From positions 79,015 through 143,014 of the forward strand of contig NW_020313278.1 in assembly GCF_003265705.1 (NCBI RefSeq): a DNA stretch of 64,000 bases, in the 5' to 3' direction. The first letter of the stretch is position 1. Each line of letters opens with the position of its first letter. Positions 1-9,672 of the stretch are shown piece by piece. The notes below the pieces were generated by a model. It made no database searches. It had not been told where the DNA came from and saw only the letters and a program-made list of their open reading frames with translations. Source of the DNA: Callorhinus ursinus. Taxonomy: Eukaryota; Chordata; Mammalia; Carnivora; Otariidae. Both the position numbers and the translations under genes were made by a program.

Positions 1-823
1 GTACAGCCTTGGAGGACCAGGGCAAAAATGGTGGCCTCCCAGTCTCCACCCGGAGGAGCTGAGAACTCGGGGCCCCACTCCTCAGTGTGCCCGCAGAGAA
101 AAGCAGTCACTCCCGTGTCCCCGGTCTCCAGCCGCTCTCCGCGCTCTCCCGGCCTGTGACCGAGCGTTTCTATCTCTGGCACCCGACCCCGTGTGGAGTC
201 TCCAAACCCAGCAGATCCCTGCGGTGCGTTCCCGCGCCGCTCCTCCCCGGGAAGGAAGGGAAGTCTCCCCGGCTCTGCCGCCTGCTGGGTCCCTGCTGGA
301 GGAGCAGCGGCCCAACTGGGCCGCGGATCACAGTTTATGGCAACCCCGAGCTGAGAGCTCGCGCCTCAGCTCCGTCTCTGCAGCCGGCTTCCCCGCTCTG
401 ATACCTGGGAGCTCTGCCGCACTCAGGCACCCCTCGTCTTTCTGTGACCCCAAGGGTCCTGAGACCACACTGTCCCGGGAGGATTCCACCCCCTGCTTAG
501 CCACTGGAGCGACGTCCCTCAGCGGAGCCGACTTCTAAAAGGTCCGATTTTGTGCTCCGCGGCTCTAGCACTTGCCAGAAGCGGCCGACGGAGGCCCCTC
601 CCCGCCGTCTATCCTCCCAAATATCACCTCGGATTCACTTCTCCGCACGTCCTACCTTCCAGTAAGTGGTCGCTTCTCTGTTCAGAGAGTTTTTGCTACT
701 CTCCTCTTTGATCTCCTGTTGAGTTCGTAGATATTCAGAATGGTCTGATCCCTATTCAGCTGAATTCCTGAGACCAGACGAAATCTAGGTCTCCCACTCC
801 TCTGCCATCTTGCTCCGCCCTCC
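1..823 (-). mobile_element. LINE-1 5' UTR / internal promoter, 5'-complete, continues off the left edge
   Basis: Read on the minus strand, the element starts at about 823 with GGAGGGCGGAGCAAGATGGC, the hallmark start of carnivore L1, and continues through a stretch ending an exclusion of about 160 bases (gaattcagctgaatagggat-type text near 740-775) into a GC- and CpG-rich region at 80-620. That layout matches an L1 5' UTR acting as an internal Pol II promoter. ORF1 is not reached inside the window. Short open frames here on either strand do not resemble L1 proteins and look like GC-rich by-products. Because most L1 copies are 5'-truncated, a copy that begins at the canonical first bases is notable. 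The body would lie to the left of position 1. Confidence 0.85.
804..812 (-). promoter_or_regulatory. YY1 site at the L1 start (CAAGATGGC)
   Basis: The minus strand reads CAAGATGGC about 12 bases inside the L1 start. In human L1 the same motif at about +13 to +21 binds YY1 and fixes the transcription start site. Motif and position are both seen here; binding is inferred from the human element. Confidence 0.65.
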
Positions 824-824
824 G

Positions 825-838
825 TGCATCAAATTTTA
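825..838 (-). repeat. L1 target-site sequence, copy 1 (inverted relative to copy 2)
   Basis: On the minus strand this reads TAAAATTTGATGCA and lies directly before the L1 first bases. It is preceded by TT, giving a TT/AAAA-type L1 endonuclease site. The identical 14-mer lies at 4345-4358 on the plus strand, directly after an L1 poly(A) tail. Confidence 0.75.
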
Positions 839-950
839 AATGACATATGGTGTGTGTGTTTGTTGGGGAGGCAGTTCTGGTATTAATTTCAACTCTTTCT
901 TCCCTAAGAAATTGCAGAACACCCATAGTCTGCTGTGAGTGATACTACTA

Positions 951-1190
951 ATCACTAAAATTTCTTGAGCGACTATTATGTGCCAAACACAATGCTGAGC
1001 CTTTTAGATGCCCTAATTCATTCAATCCTGACAATAACACAGAAATTACAGTTTTATCCCCATTATACAAATCGAGAAACTGAGGCCTGGGGAAGAGAAG
1101 TGACTTACTAGTCATGTGTTAGCTGTGGAGCCAGGATTTGATCCCCAATTTGTATGACACCATTGTTCAGTTTTTAATCACTGCAAGCAG
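951..1190 (+). repeat. MIR SINE fossil
   Basis: The order of motifs fits MIR: TTATGTGCCAAACACAATGCTGAGC, then TATCCCCATTATACAA, then GAGAAACTGAGGC and GAGCCAGGATTTGATCC. It is strongly diverged, as expected of a pre-eutherian SINE. Confidence 0.8.
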
Positions 1191-1329
1191 AGAGTTGTCT
1201 CTGAGGTACATTCTTCCTTTGCTTCTCACTGGATCACGCTTCTTGTCTCATGCTGATCTGTTTAGGAATGCTATTTTCTGATATAAATGTTCTTATTGTG
1301 ATGGATAGAAATGTATAAGGTGCTATGTA

Positions 1330-1442
1330 CAAAGCCGTTTTCACCCAGTGAGCCCCCTTTTGGATTCTGAAAGATAATAAATTTGTACTGTCTAAAGCTG
1401 CTAAATTTGTGGTAATTTGTCAGAGCATCCATAGAAACTAAG
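1330..1442 (+). repeat. MLT1 (MaLR LTR) 3' end fragment
   Basis: The text TTTGTGGTAATTTGTCAGAG followed by CATAGAAACTAAGAC matches the conserved 3' end of MLT1-type LTRs, with an AATAAA-like signal upstream at about 1375. The 5' part was not recognised. Confidence 0.55.
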
Positions 1443-2055
1443 ACAGTCACAATTAGGAGCCCAACACTCTTCGAGGTGTCAGGAACCGAAAGAGCTCTTG
1501 ACATCGTCCTTATGCTTTAGCAGTGAACAATCTAGCAGAAATTATTTCTCTTGTGCCCAGAGTTGGAACAAGGGAGCTGGAGTGAGAATGTCCACAGCAG
1601 GTAGAAAGCTTACAGGGGAAATAAAAGGTAAGGCAAGAGAATAGGTTATAAGTGATGGCCACCAGAGTGAACCAGGTTGCCGTTAACTTTGCCCTACTTC
1701 TTCAGTGATTTTAGGTCAGTCCTTGGAGGTGAGCACCTCCAATGTTCTTAAAGACTGTCGGAATGGAGGTGGGCCGGGGCCCAGATGACAAGACAACAAT
1801 TTCCTCCCAAGGGTTTTGAAGTGAATAAGAGAAGAAAGGAAGAATAAGTTTTGTAAATATGGTTCATGGTGATTAAAGTCCATATAATTAGGCTGGCTGG
1901 CTGACTGATAAGTAACCATTTACCATGTAGGCTCCCTCTGTAGATTCCAGGTTTAGATTTAGATCCCAAACTGTGATGAGAAATAAGGTGAGAGAAAGAA
2001 AAGTAAAACCACCAAGAACTTTCTAGATGACTGTTTTTTCAGGGTTGTTTCTGAC
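1443..2055. other. Unassigned non-coding sequence
   Basis: No repeat family or coding signal was recognised. If the inversion model for this locus is right, this is part of the original 5' flank of the L1, now reversed. Confidence 0.5.
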
Positions 2056-2072
2056 CTAGAGTTTCAGAAAGC

Positions 2073-2140
2073 AAAGAGGGAGGGAGGGAGGGGGGGAGGA
2101 AGGAAGGGAGAGAGAGAGAAAAAGGGGGGGGGGAAGGAAG
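2073..2140. repeat. Purine-rich simple repeat (GGGA/GGAA)n with a G run
   Basis: GAGGGAGGGAGGGAGG runs into GGAAGGAAGGGAGAGAGAG and then runs of A and G. It is almost pure purine on the plus strand. Confidence 0.85.
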
Positions 2141-2169
2141 TCGATTCCCCAAACTAGCTTTGTTTAAAA

Positions 2170-2183
2170 ACAAAGCTCTCTGA
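2170..2183. repeat. TSD, left copy, of the small L1 at 2184-2568
   Basis: ACAAAGCTCTCTGA is repeated exactly at 2569-2582, on either side of the L1 tail fragment. Confidence 0.9.
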
Positions 2184-2568
2184 CTGTGAATCGTGCAAGA
2201 CTGTTGAATCACAGTCTGTACCTCTGAAATAAATAATGCAATATATGTTAAGAAAAAAAAAAAGATAGCAGGAGGGGAAGAATGAAGGGGGGGAAATCGG
2301 AGGGGGAGACGACCATGAGAGACGATGGACTCTGAAAAACAAACTGAGGGTTCTAGAGGGGAGGGGGGTGGGGGGATGGGTTAGCCTGGTGATGGGTATT
2401 AAAGAGGGCACGTTCTGCGTGGAGCACTGGGTGTTATGCACAAACACTGAATCACGGAACACTACATCAAAAACTAATGATGTAATGTATGGTGATTAAC
2501 ATAACAATAAAAAATTTAAAGAAAAAAAAGAATGAAAAAGAAAAAACAAACAAAAAAACAAAAAAACC
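2184..2568 (+). mobile_element. 5'-truncated LINE-1 tail (3' UTR + poly(A))
   Basis: This is only the last part of the L1 3' UTR: CTGTGAATCGTGCAAGACTG, then the CTGGTGATGGGTATTAAAGA module, GGTGATTAACATAACAATAA, and an A-rich tail interrupted by G and C. It is framed by an exact 14-bp TSD, so it is an independent retrotransposition event within the sequence between the two larger L1 pieces. Its diagnostic text (AGATAGCAGGA...GAAGAATGAA) resembles the copy at 55864-56426 more than the one at 2666-4344. Confidence 0.9.
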
Positions 2569-2582
2569 ACAAAGCTCTCTGA
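2569..2582. repeat. TSD, right copy, of the small L1
   Basis: Exact 14-bp match (ACAAAGCTCTCTGA) to 2170-2183, directly after the A-rich tail. Confidence 0.9.
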
Positions 2583-2665
2583 AACCACATAAATGTGGAA
2601 TGTTCCAAGGGAATTAAGGCCTTCTGACCTGAACCTCCAACCTCAACAAACAGACTACAAAATGA

Positions 2666-3880
2666 CTATTACAAATTCCGGACTTTCAGCTCTATTACAA
2701 AGCTGTCATCATCAAGACAGTATGGTACTGGCACAAAAACAGACGCATAGATCAATGGAACAGAATCGAGAGCCCAGAAATGGACCCTCAACTCTATGGT
2801 CAACTTATTTTTGACAAAGCAGGAAAGAATGTCCAATGGCAAAAAGACAGTCTCTTCAACAAATGGTGTTGGGAAAATTGGACAGCCACATGCAGAAGAA
2901 TGAAACTGGACCATTTCCTTACACCACACACAAGAATAGACTCCAAATGGTTGAAAGACCTAAACGTGAGACAGGAGTCCATCCAAATCCTAAAGGAGAA
3001 CACAGGTAGCAACCTTTTCGACCTTAGCCGCAGCAACTTCTTCCTAGAAACATCGCCAAAGGCACGGGAAGCCAGGGCAAAAATGAACTATTGGGATTTC
3101 ATCAAGATAAAAAGCTTTTGCACAGCAAAAGAAACAGTCCACAAAACCAAAAGACAACCGACAGAATGGGAGAAAACATTTGCAAACGACCTATCAGATA
3201 AAGGGCTAGTATCCAAAATCTATAAAGAACTTATCAAACTCAACACCCAAAGAACAAATAATCCAATCAAAAAATGGGCAGAAGACATGAACAGACATTT
3301 CTCCAAAGAAGACATCCAAATGGCCAACAGGCACATGAAAAAGTGCTCAACATCACTCGGCATCAGGGAAATCCAAATCAAAACCTCAATGAGATACCAC
3401 CTCACACCCGTCAGAATGGCTAAAATTAACAAGTCAGGGAACGACAGATGTTGGCGGGGATGTGGAGAAAGGGGAACCCTCCTACACTGTTGGTGGGAAT
3501 GCAAGCTGGTGCAACCACTCTGGAAAACAGTATGGAAGTTCCTCAAACAGTTGAAAATAGAGCTACCATATGATCCAGCAATTGCACTACTGGGTATTTA
3601 CCACAAAGATACAAATGTAGGGACCCGAAGGGGTACATGTACCCCAATGTTTATAGCAGCAATGTCCACAATAGCCAAACTGTGGAAAGAGCCAAGATGC
3701 CCATCGACAGATGAATGGATAAAGAAGTAGTGGTATATATACACAATGGAATATTATGTAGCCATCAAAAGGAATGAGATCTTGCCATTTGCAACAACGT
3801 GGATGGAACTGGAGGGTGTTATGCTGAGTGAAATAAGTCAATCAGAGAAAGACATGTATCACATGACCTCACTGATATGA
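2666..3880 (+). pseudogene. L1 ORF2 C-terminal fragment, with a premature stop
   Basis: The frame is open from just after a TGA at 2663-2665 to a TAG at 3728-3730, then open again to the natural ORF2 stop TGA at 3878-3880. The translated text ([42 protein letters not shown]...[24 protein letters not shown]) is the C-terminal third of L1 ORF2. The Cys-X3-Cys-X7-His-X4-Cys zinc-knuckle-like motif is intact at 3449-3502. The endonuclease and reverse transcriptase domains are absent from this piece. The TAG replaces the codon that is TTG in the copy at 55243-55245, so it is a nonsense mutation about 50 codons before the normal end. The sequence is otherwise well preserved, suggesting a fairly young copy. 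It cannot encode a working protein. Confidence 0.9.
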
Positions 3881-4344
3881 GGAATTCTTAATCTCAGGAA
3901 ACAAACTGAGTGTTACTGGAGTGGTTGGGGGTGGGAGGGATGGGATGGCTGGGTGATAGACATTGGGGAGGGTATGTGCTATGGTGAGCGCTGTGAAATG
4001 TTGCAAGACTGTTGAATCACAGATCTGTACTTCTGCAACAAATAGTGCAACATATTTTAAGAAAAAAGGAAAAGAAGAAGATAACAGGAGAGGAAGAAAA
4101 GGGGAGTATGTCAGAGGGGGAGACGAACCATGAGAGATGATGGACTCTGAAAAACTGAGGGTTCTAGAGGGTAGGGGGTGGGGGGATGGGTTATCCTGGT
4201 GATGGGTATTGAGGAGGGCACGTTTTGCATGGTGCACTGGGTGTTATGAACAAACAATGAATCATGGAACACTGCATCAAAAACTAATGGTGTAATATAT
4301 GGTGATTAACATAACAATAAAAAATTAAAAATAAATAAATAAAA
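2666..4344 (+). mobile_element. LINE-1 3' portion (ORF2 C-terminal third, 3' UTR, A-rich tail)
   Basis: L1 similarity begins abruptly near 2666 (ATTCCGGACTT..CTCTATTACAAAGC, encoding the IPDF.LYYKAV segment of ORF2) and continues to the end of the element. The 3' UTR holds two related modules, about 3950-4050 and 4190-4320, both ending in variants of GGTGATTAACATAACAATAA-type text, followed by an A-rich tail at 4318-4349. The tail is followed by TAAAATTTGATGCA, the same target sequence that adjoins the minus-strand L1 5' end at 825-838. No direct-repeat TSD was found at the 2666 side, as would be expected if 2666 is an inversion breakpoint rather than an ordinary 5' truncation. Confidence 0.92.
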
Positions 4345-4358
4345 TAAAATTTGATGCA
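4345..4358 (+). repeat. L1 target-site sequence, copy 2 (inverted relative to copy 1)
   Basis: TAAAATTTGATGCA directly follows the A-rich tail. Its exact reverse complement lies at 825-838 beside the minus-strand L1 5' end. Confidence 0.75.
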
Positions 4359-4715
4359 TAAAACTATTCCCAAATGAACCATCTCTCTCTATATATGGTT
4401 TCAGTCATAAGATTTAACATCACCAAAGATTTTTCTTTCTAATATTATTTTATTTTCGCTGAGTCATAAATTAATGATTCTCCCAAACTGTTGCTATATA
4501 CAAGCATTAGCCAGGTTTTGGTGTTCTGCTGAAAAGTGAAATAAAAAAGAAAGACATTAGGCCATGGTAGCTGAGGTCTAAGTAATGCTTCTGTCTCTGT
4601 CCCCTCTTAGAAAATCACAGAAAGTCCCAGCATAATCAATTATCTGAGAAATCTCACTCCAGTGTTTAATGTTGTGTGCTTACTCAATTTACTTTTGGCC
4701 CCACAACCATTGTTT
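4359..4715. other. Unassigned AT-rich sequence
   Basis: Nothing recognisable as coding, RNA or repeat was seen in this stretch, which flanks the L1. Confidence 0.5.
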
Positions 4716-4960
4716 TTCATAAGCATATTTATTAATCAGGTTGTTTGAAAATGCAAGCAACTGAAACCCATCTCTAGCATGCTTAATCAAGTAAGCGGAT
4801 TTATAGCACCAAGTAATTGCATTGAATGAGGGTGGAGTTCAGGCATGGTTGACTCCAGTGACCAAATCACGTTGTTGGTCGACCTCGAAACTGTGCTTTT
4901 CTCTGTGTGCATGCAGTTCATTCTCAGAAGGGCTTTCCCTCAGTGGTTAAAACACAGACA
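4715..4960 (-). repeat. Ancient interspersed repeat (family seen six times in this window)
   Basis: The minus strand reads TGGGTTTCAGTTGCTTGCAT near its end, the same ending as copies at 8640, 12540, 23080 and 26080 (GTTGGGTTTCTGYCACTTGCAAC-like). I recognise it as a common old mammalian repeat but cannot name the family with confidence. Confidence 0.4.
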
Positions 4961-6800
4961 ACACCAGCTTTAAGATTTCTAGGAGAACAGAAATCCCCAG
5001 GAGATAGGAAGTAAAGTTTATTTTTTAATAAATATTAAGGGAAGTGTCAAGGTCTCCTTTAGTAGCCCAGCTTGGACACTGTCACTGAGACCAGTATGGT
5101 GTAATGATGCAGTGTTTTTATTGGTCCAGCTTCTGGAGCACAAAGACCTAGAGTAGGACCACAGTTCCCCCAAGAAAACCAAGCATTCAAGAGGCTGTTT
5201 CCAAAGGGGAGTAGATGCCGAACAGGATCATTCCTTTCTCTTCTTTCCATTTTCTCCCTTCCTTCCTTACTCCATCCTCCTTTCTCTCTCTCCCTCCCCG
5301 GTACATTTCATAACCTGTGGGGACCAATGGGTTAATTCCCAAGCAGCCCTGTTGCCAGCAAAGCCATCTGAGATCATTGTCTTGCCAAAAAGGGCTCCAT
5401 GCTGAATTTGCAGAAAGGTTTAATTTCTCCTCTGGAGCTCTGAACAAGGTTATTAAGAGGCCCTTTCAAGTTCTCCCTCTGGGAGACTCTACAAACAGCT
5501 GTACAGAAAGGGAGAGGAGCAAGCACGAACGCCTTTGGAGCTCGGCTGTGCACCTTCCAGGAACTTAGTCTTTATCTGGGCAACCTTGAGGGAGAGCAGC
5601 TGCAAGCAGGGGAAGGTGAGGCCCGAAGGTGTTCAGCAAAGCTCGTTTCTGATTGGATGCCTCCCTGGGAATGCCTTGTGCTGCCATATCAAGGATGGAG
5701 AATAAGGCTGATATCCAAGAAAAATACTGATTTAGTTTTGGATAAGGATTGGCTGGTCAGTAAACATTTTATGGTGACAGGGAGAGGGCTGCCGTCTTTC
5801 CAGCTTGGAGAAACATGCATACCACATGAGACTCTTCACTGGGTTTGATGTTGTATGTGCTACCAAAAGTGTTCCAGGTCTGGGGCGTGCATGTGTGCTT
5901 TGCTTGGAATGCGTAAATCATCCTAGGAGCTGTGACCGAGAAAGGAACAAGCAAGTGGGCAGCATGGTGGATAGAGTGTTAACTAAACCGATTCACTGAC
6001 TTGCCAGGGAGAATTCCCTTCCCCTCCCTGGACTTCACTTCTTCTTCTCACAAAGTGAGAAAGTTGGACTAGATCAGGGATGGACAATAATCTCATCAAA
6101 CTGGTCGACTCAGGTGGTTTGGCACTGTGTTGAGCAGGATTCCAAGGTCATGTCCTCACTCCACAAGAAATAATTAGCAACCAAGTTGGAATTTATGTCC
6201 CATAGCCATGAGAGAGAAGGGTCAGCAACCCATGTCTTTTCTTTGCTATCCCTGGAGAAGATGATATCTGTGATCCCTTCTACATGGAGAAATCTGCTCT
6301 TCTAAACACTTCGGTATTTTCTTTGATGCTTGAGACTAGATAATTATTTTCAACTTCCCTCAATCACTTTAAATGTTAACCCCACACCAATCTTCTACAA
6401 AAATACAGCATCACAAATTGTTTTTTTGAGTGTCAAAACTGAAAACATATATAAAGTGCAGAACATTCCATTTGCCACCATTTCCTGGCCTCCCTCTGCC
6501 GTGCATTCCTGTAAGTGAACTCTGCTATACATTCAGAAACTAAGTGTGTGGAGCCGCTGTGTGTGCCCTTTCTTGGCTGGTATTTTTCTTTCTCCCTCAG
6601 CCCCGATCACATTGTTCCTTTTTGAGAATCCATCTCTCCCACAGATGCCAGGAAACCATGTCTGAGCAGCTGGGAAGTTCCTGGGGCAGGGTTTTGATCA
6701 AAGCTGGTGGCTTTTCGTGTGTGCTCTTGAGCTAAGCTGTCAGTGTTCCTTTTGTTTTACATCCTTTAAAGGAAGTCCTTCTTTGCACAACAATTCCATC
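4961..6800. other. Unassigned non-coding sequence with a pyrimidine tract
   Basis: A CT-rich tract (TTCCTTCCTTAC..CTCTCTCTCCCTCCC) lies at about 5230-5300. The remainder gave no convincing repeat or exon. Open frames in it are at most 86 codons and have no recognisable protein features. Confidence 0.5.
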
Positions 6801-6804
6801 CAAC

Positions 6805-7140
6805 AGACACTTTCTAGTGTCAATTGTGGGTAACTCCCTGTGCTAAGTGCAAGAGGAAAATAAAGATGAAGAAGACATCATCTGTGTCCTTGATAGGGTC
6901 ACAGGCTAGTGAAGGAGAGAGACTTGGACATCACAAATCGTAATAAAAATCAGGCTGTGGTAAGTATTTTAAAAGAGGTATTCAAACACAGAGGGCTTAC
7001 TGTGAGAGAATGGGGCAGAGGAAGGCACATCCTGGATGGGTAGGCTTTGGGTACATTTCTAGAGAAGCTGTTTGAGCTTGGCAGTAAAGGTTGAATGCTA
7101 GGGTGAAAGAAGAGTGTTTTCCAGTGAAACTAACCAACAT
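6805..7140 (+). repeat. Ancient interspersed repeat, unclassified
   Basis: The sequence CTGTGCTAAGTGCAAGAGGA, AAAGATGAAGAAGACATCAT and then TTTGAGCTTGGCAGTAAAGG follows the order of a widespread old mammalian repeat ('...tgtgctaggcactggggatacaaagatgaataagac...tttgagctgggccttgaagg'). A related piece lies at 29925-30065. Confidence 0.4.
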
Positions 7141-7144
7141 TTAT

Positions 7145-8005
7145 AAAAAAAAAAATATGAAGGGTAGGGACTGCATGGTGTGTCCAGAGAATAGTGAGTG
7201 AATGGTTCTAGGTGGGTTGGGCTGTAGAGTCCATGTGTAACTGTAGTGGGGATGGGGTGGAGATTTCTAGCAGGGTCCAGATTTGGAGGCCCTTAATAAC
7301 AATCGAATTTATTTCAGCTTATAACACAGATATTGAAGACGCAACATGGAACAGATCAGATGTAGCTGTGTTGGAAGGACAACACACAAGGGTCCCTGCT
7401 CTCAAGAGACTGTAATAAATTAGGATCCCATACACAGTGCTAATTGCAATAAAATGTGTAATTAATTCTCTGATGCAAATATTGGAGGCAATATCCAATA
7501 TCCAGTGGGGAGGATAGAGAAAGTATTGGTGAACAAATGTGAGACAGAGTGGAAGATTTTTCCAGGCGCCAAAAACAGCATAAGCAGAGACTTGAAATCA
7601 TGATAGATTCTAGCACTTTGGGGGAATTGTGATAAATTCGGTACAGCCAAAACGTAGACTAAATGGGGCAAGTGATGGAAGTTAAGGCTAAAAAAGCCTG
7701 TGGTTTCGTCTGACTGAATTAAGGGGAAAAGGAACACTTCACTTATTGGAAAATGAATTATAAATTTTAAGAAAATTGCAATGGAGTATTTGATCACACT
7801 AATATTCAGTGCTCATTTAAAATAATATGTAGTGTATAATCAGTATTCTACATATATTACTCCTTATAATTTTAAGGTCAGTTAAGTTTCCACTTTGTAT
7901 TGAGGGACCATATGCATTGGAATATATATGTAACAAAATGCAATTTTATCTTTAATATAGAAACTTTTTATAATCTCGACTAACACTAATAGAATTTACT
8001 ATGAT
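7145..8005. other. Unassigned AT-rich sequence
   Basis: No repeat, exon or RNA gene was recognised. AT content rises steadily towards 8000. Confidence 0.5.
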
Positions 8006-8009
8006 GATG

Positions 8010-8192
8010 TGACTGTTCTGTACTGTGCTATCTGATATGGGATCCATTAGACACATGGTGTATGGAGCGCTTGAAGCCCACCTAGTCAACTGAGGAACTA
8101 AATGTTTTATTGTGATTGCTTTTACTTAATTTAAATTTGGACTTAAGTAGCCAGATGTGACTAGTGGCTACCGTATTGAATAGGGGTTAGAC
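8010..8192 (+). repeat. hAT-like nonautonomous DNA transposon fossil
   Basis: The pattern CTGTGCTATCTGATATGGGA near the left end, an internal TTTACTTAATTTAAATTTGG, and GACTAGTGGCTACCGTATTG near the right end match a semi-palindromic mammalian MITE whose termini read like CAGNGCTGTCCAATA. A reverse-type copy lies at 20115-20305 and a fragment at 35035-35082. Confidence 0.5.
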
Positions 8193-8639
8193 AAAACAAA
8201 TACATAAAAGTCTTAGATATGAAATTTAACAGAAATAGATTATTTAGAGGACCATCACAAGAATGAACAAGTGAGATGAATTTTTGGAAGGAGCTATGTC
8301 AAGTGGAAATGCCACTAACAGAGAGAGAGAGGCTGGGAACTCTCTCTTCCTAGAATAATGACCTTCTGCTTAGAATCTTTGAAGGTACCAAGTTGAACAC
8401 CAAAGGGCTTGAAAGCAATTAAATGGAACAGCAAATTTTAAGACAAAGCTTAAACCCCAACCTTGGTATGAGTGTATTGACCTTTAACAGAATAATCTTA
8501 GGGAAAGATGGTCACAGTCCAGGCTAAAACCCAGTACCTGAGATGAACATGTCTTGCTTTTGACTCTCTAGCACCTCTTTCCTATTCTTCTCAAGCAGCA
8601 CCATTTTTTTTTCCTTTGGGGACCTGCCATTTCCACATT
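8193..8639. other. Unassigned non-coding sequence
   Basis: Nothing recognisable beyond a short GAGAGAGAGAG stretch near 8320. Confidence 0.5.
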
Positions 8640-9070
8640 CTACATGTGAAAAGGCCTAGTAGACCTTTAAATTTCAAACCCTGAGCATGCTACATGGCCC
8701 AGGGCTGGGCAATAAAAATTCTTCACCACCCTGGACTCAATGATGGGTTCAGGGATGAACCAGCAGAGCCAACCAGAAGTTTCCCTAGAACCCTTTATAG
8801 ATGCTAGTTCCCCCCCCCCGCTACCGAAACTAAAAGCTAAAAATAGTACAGATTGGGAATTTCCAGTGATCATCCTGCTGTTTTTCTGAGAGGAACCATG
8901 CAGAGGCAGGCATGGAAAGCCCTGAAGATACAGTTCAAATCCTTGTTTCCCCTGTGCCTGAAGTTCCTGACCCACTCTCTGGGATTGCTACTTATGTGAG
9001 CTAATTAATTCCTTCTTTTTACAGAACTTGGATTGAGTTGGGTTTCTGCCATTGGCAACCAACAGCCTTT
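8640..9070 (+). repeat. Ancient interspersed repeat (GTTGGGTTTCTG..TTGGCAACCAAC end)
   Basis: Motif order: GATGGGTTCAGGGATGAACC, AGAGCCAACCAGAAG, AATTAATTCCTTCTTTTT, GAGTTGGGTTTCTGCCATTGG. It matches the copies at 12540, 23080 and 26080 in the same orientation. A C run (about 8810-8820) interrupts it. Confidence 0.45.
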
Positions 9071-9437
9071 ACAAATACATTGGTCCACAGAAGATACAGG
9101 TCTTGAGATTTGATGGATGTTTTTCCATTAATTAAATCTAAATATTTGCCTCTGAAAGACAGGCAAAATGATAGTTTTTACTTAGTAATGGAGGGTTTTG
9201 GAGCAGAATAATTTTTTTCCTTATTATTATTTTAGCAATTAGAGAGTAAAAGAAAAAAAAAGCAGGGAACTTGGGACTTTTCCAATATTTTGGCAACTGT
9301 CATATTAATGATCTTGAAATAAGGTAGCCCAGAGGGATGCCAGCTACTTTACAACTCCTAAAGCTCAAACACAGAGTGCCCAATAAATATGACCACACTA
9401 ACATCATCACCCTATGCCTCTGGCATGTGGAGGTATT
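9071..9437. other. Unassigned non-coding sequence
   Basis: AT-rich, with A-rich runs near 9250. No feature was recognised. Confidence 0.5.
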
Positions 9438-9672
9438 AAATTTTGGAACCAGGGGCGCCTGGGTGGCTCAGTCGTTGAGCGTCTGCCTTTGGCTCAGGTC
9501 ATGGTCCCAGGGTCCTGGGATCGAGCCCCATGTCGGGCTCCCTGCTTGGTGGGAAGCCTGCTTCTCCCTCTCCCACTCCCCCTGCTTGTGTTCCCTCTCT
9601 CGCTGTGTCTCTCCCTGTAAAATAAATAAATAAAATCTTTAAAAAAATAAAATAAAATAAATTTTGGAGCCA
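9438..9672 (+). mobile_element. Can-SINE (tRNA-Lys-derived) with 14-bp TSD
   Basis: The body starts GGGGCGCCTGGGTGGCTCAG at about 9452. Pol III box A-like TGGCTCAGTCG and box B-like GGATCGAGCCCC are visible, then a CT-rich stretch and an A-rich tail (AAATAAATAAATAAAATC). The flanks AAATTTTGGAACCA (9438-9451) and AAATTTTGGAGCCA (9659-9672) form a 14-bp TSD with one mismatch. Confidence 0.95.

Noticed and set aside
87..538. Overlapping plus-strand open frames in a CpG-rich region, as if a first exon with a CpG island
   Set aside because: The region is the reversed L1 5' UTR. The CpG content belongs to the L1 promoter and the frames run antisense to it.
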